Positions 5,509-6,146 of a stretch of 6,146 nucleotides of DNA are shown in pieces. Where the stretch lies: assembly GCA_017649745.1 (NCBI GenBank), contig JAGCGE010000192.1, positions 1-6,146 of the forward strand, given 5' to 3'. The position numbers and the translations under genes are program-made. The DNA is from Clostridiales bacterium. Lineage in GTDB: Bacteria > Bacillota_A > Clostridia > Saccharofermentanales > Saccharofermentanaceae. Each line of letters begins with the position of its first letter. Position 1 is the stretch's first letter. The notes beneath the pieces were generated by a model that ran no database searches, had not been told where the DNA came from, and was given only the letters and a program-made list of their open reading frames with translations.

Positions 5509-5543
5509 GTTCGTTTTTGCTCAAAAATGCTCAATTTTCGCTC
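5509..5543 (-). promoter_or_regulatory. Four helically phased GAGC/GAAC repeats, candidate operator for the XRE regulator
   Basis: Reading the minus strand, GAGC occurs at 5543, 5532 and 5522 and GAAC at 5512, steps of 11, 10 and 10 bases, each followed by an A- or T-rich hexamer or heptamer (pattern TGAGC + A/T6). This puts the four boxes on one face of the helix. They lie 57-91 bases upstream of the XRE start, where an autoregulatory operator is expected. Binding by this XRE protein is inference. Confidence 0.5.
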
Positions 5544-5666
5544 ATTTTCCGTTTAACATGATTCTGAGGGTCTAACACCTATTGAATTAGCAATTAGATC
5601 AGAATATAATTTGAAGGTTGGTGTATAAAAATGATACTATTTTGGATTACATTCTCATTATAAACC

Positions 5667-6128
5667 TTAGTCCATATTCATTTGTCCGTAGTCACTACTT
5701 TTCTTTTTTGAATAGTATAATCGTCGGATTCCAGAATATAAAAAGTATATTATTATCTGAAGAACACAGAGGTTTATTGGTATCATACTCTTGATTTCTT
5801 CCGCCAGGAAAAGTGTTACTGCAATATCCATAGTAATCACTATCACCGTATGTCTGTCCCACTGATTCTCTCGAACATAACCACCATATAGGAAGAGCAC
5901 GATCCCTAACCCGAAGAGAATCCCCCCTATCAGCAACACCATAACTACAATTAATAATATCCAGTACACGATACCGGATGCGGTCGGATTATCTATAAGA
6001 TTGGCCAGACCTGCTGCATTGCGTCCTATGCTTTCTATAAGACCATAGATCCTTACCACGCTATTCCAGAATCCCATAAAGAAAGATATAGTATCCTCTC
6101 TTATTACAGGTGTTGTTATTGCCTGCAA
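5667..6128 (-). CDS. C-terminal part of a multi-pass membrane protein, 5' end unresolved
   Basis: An open frame of 153 codons ends in TAA (5669-5667). It could start at TTG 6128 or at ATG 6077, but neither has a convincing ribosome-binding site, and an in-frame TAG lies at 6143-6141, only five codons above the TTG. The sequence begins with a helical segment (TISFFMGFWNSVVRIYGLIESIG), then a long hydrophobic stretch at 53-84, another at about 93-110 and a third at about 116-134, finishing with a basic tail (RRLYYSKKKSS). The layout is like the C-terminal half of membrane proteins found in integrative and conjugative elements (DUF6040-like), which usually have a longer N-terminal region; the assignment is tentative. 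The gene may be a remnant cut by a nonsense mutation, or the part beyond the window may belong to a separate gene. No terminator is evident after the stop. Confidence 0.5.
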   Translation of the reverse strand: MQAITTPVIREDTISFFMGFWNSVVRIYGLIESIGRNAAGLANLIDNPTASGIVYWILLIVVMVLLIGGILFGLGIVLFLYGGYVRENQWDRHTVIVITMDIAVTLFLAEEIKSMIPINLCVLQIIIYFLYSGIRRLYYSKKKSSDYGQMNMD

Positions 6129-6146
6129 TATCGAAGATATCTATCC

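Noticed and set aside
5453..5524. N-terminal extension of the XRE regulator to TTG 5524
   Set aside because: The added residues (SKNEQKFWGGC...) do not belong to XRE domains, the codons are made of the operator-like repeats and the G8 tract, and AAGGAGG lies between them and GTG 5452.
1..6146. CRISPR array, tRNA or rRNA genes
   Set aside because: No regularly spaced direct repeats of CRISPR size and no cloverleaf-like or rRNA-like segments were seen on either strand.

Overview
The window is A+T-rich and gene-dense. Every convincing protein-coding gene is on the minus strand and most have a strong GGAGG-type ribosome-binding site. Protein style (a Lachnospiraceae/Clostridia-like HAD phosphatase, a family-1 solute-binding lipoprotein, small secreted proteins, a membrane-anchored XRE regulator) suggests a low-GC Firmicute of class Clostridia, probably Lachnospiraceae. 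This is judged by eye, without database searches.

Layout in the direction of minus-strand transcription (right to left): (i) 6128-5667, the end of a multi-pass membrane protein of the type often carried by integrative elements, with an in-frame TAG just upstream at the window edge; (ii) 5666-5453, a control region with four helically phased GAGC/GAAC repeats and a G8 tract; (iii) 5452-5066, an XRE-family helix-turn-helix protein with a C-terminal transmembrane helix, followed after 15 bases by (iv) 5050-4445, a 201-residue secreted protein; (v) 4444-4192, a 250-base gap that on the plus strand holds a good sigma-A-type promoter followed about 90 bases later by an intrinsic terminator, making a candidate small RNA, and on the minus strand a six-codon ORF with a consensus ribosome-binding site; (vi) 4191-3778, a 137-residue secreted protein ending at a long strand-specific hairpin; (vii) 3691-1493, a 732-residue lipoprotein fusing an N-terminal propeller-like half to an ABC-type solute-binding half, with no permease nearby; (viii) 1348-767, a broken HAD phosphatase gene with an amber codon at residue 38 and its 3' third lost, joined out of frame to the tail of another ORF (to 670); (ix) 612-1, a DUF2971 protein that runs off the left edge.

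The likely functional unit is the envelope module in (iii)-(vii): a membrane-tethered regulator co-transcribed with a secreted protein, a second secreted protein, and a surface lipoprotein, with a possible plus-strand sRNA overlapping the junction between the two secreted-protein genes. The left part looks like decaying or accessory DNA (pseudogene, gene-tail junction, DUF2971). None of the secreted proteins is assigned a function here.
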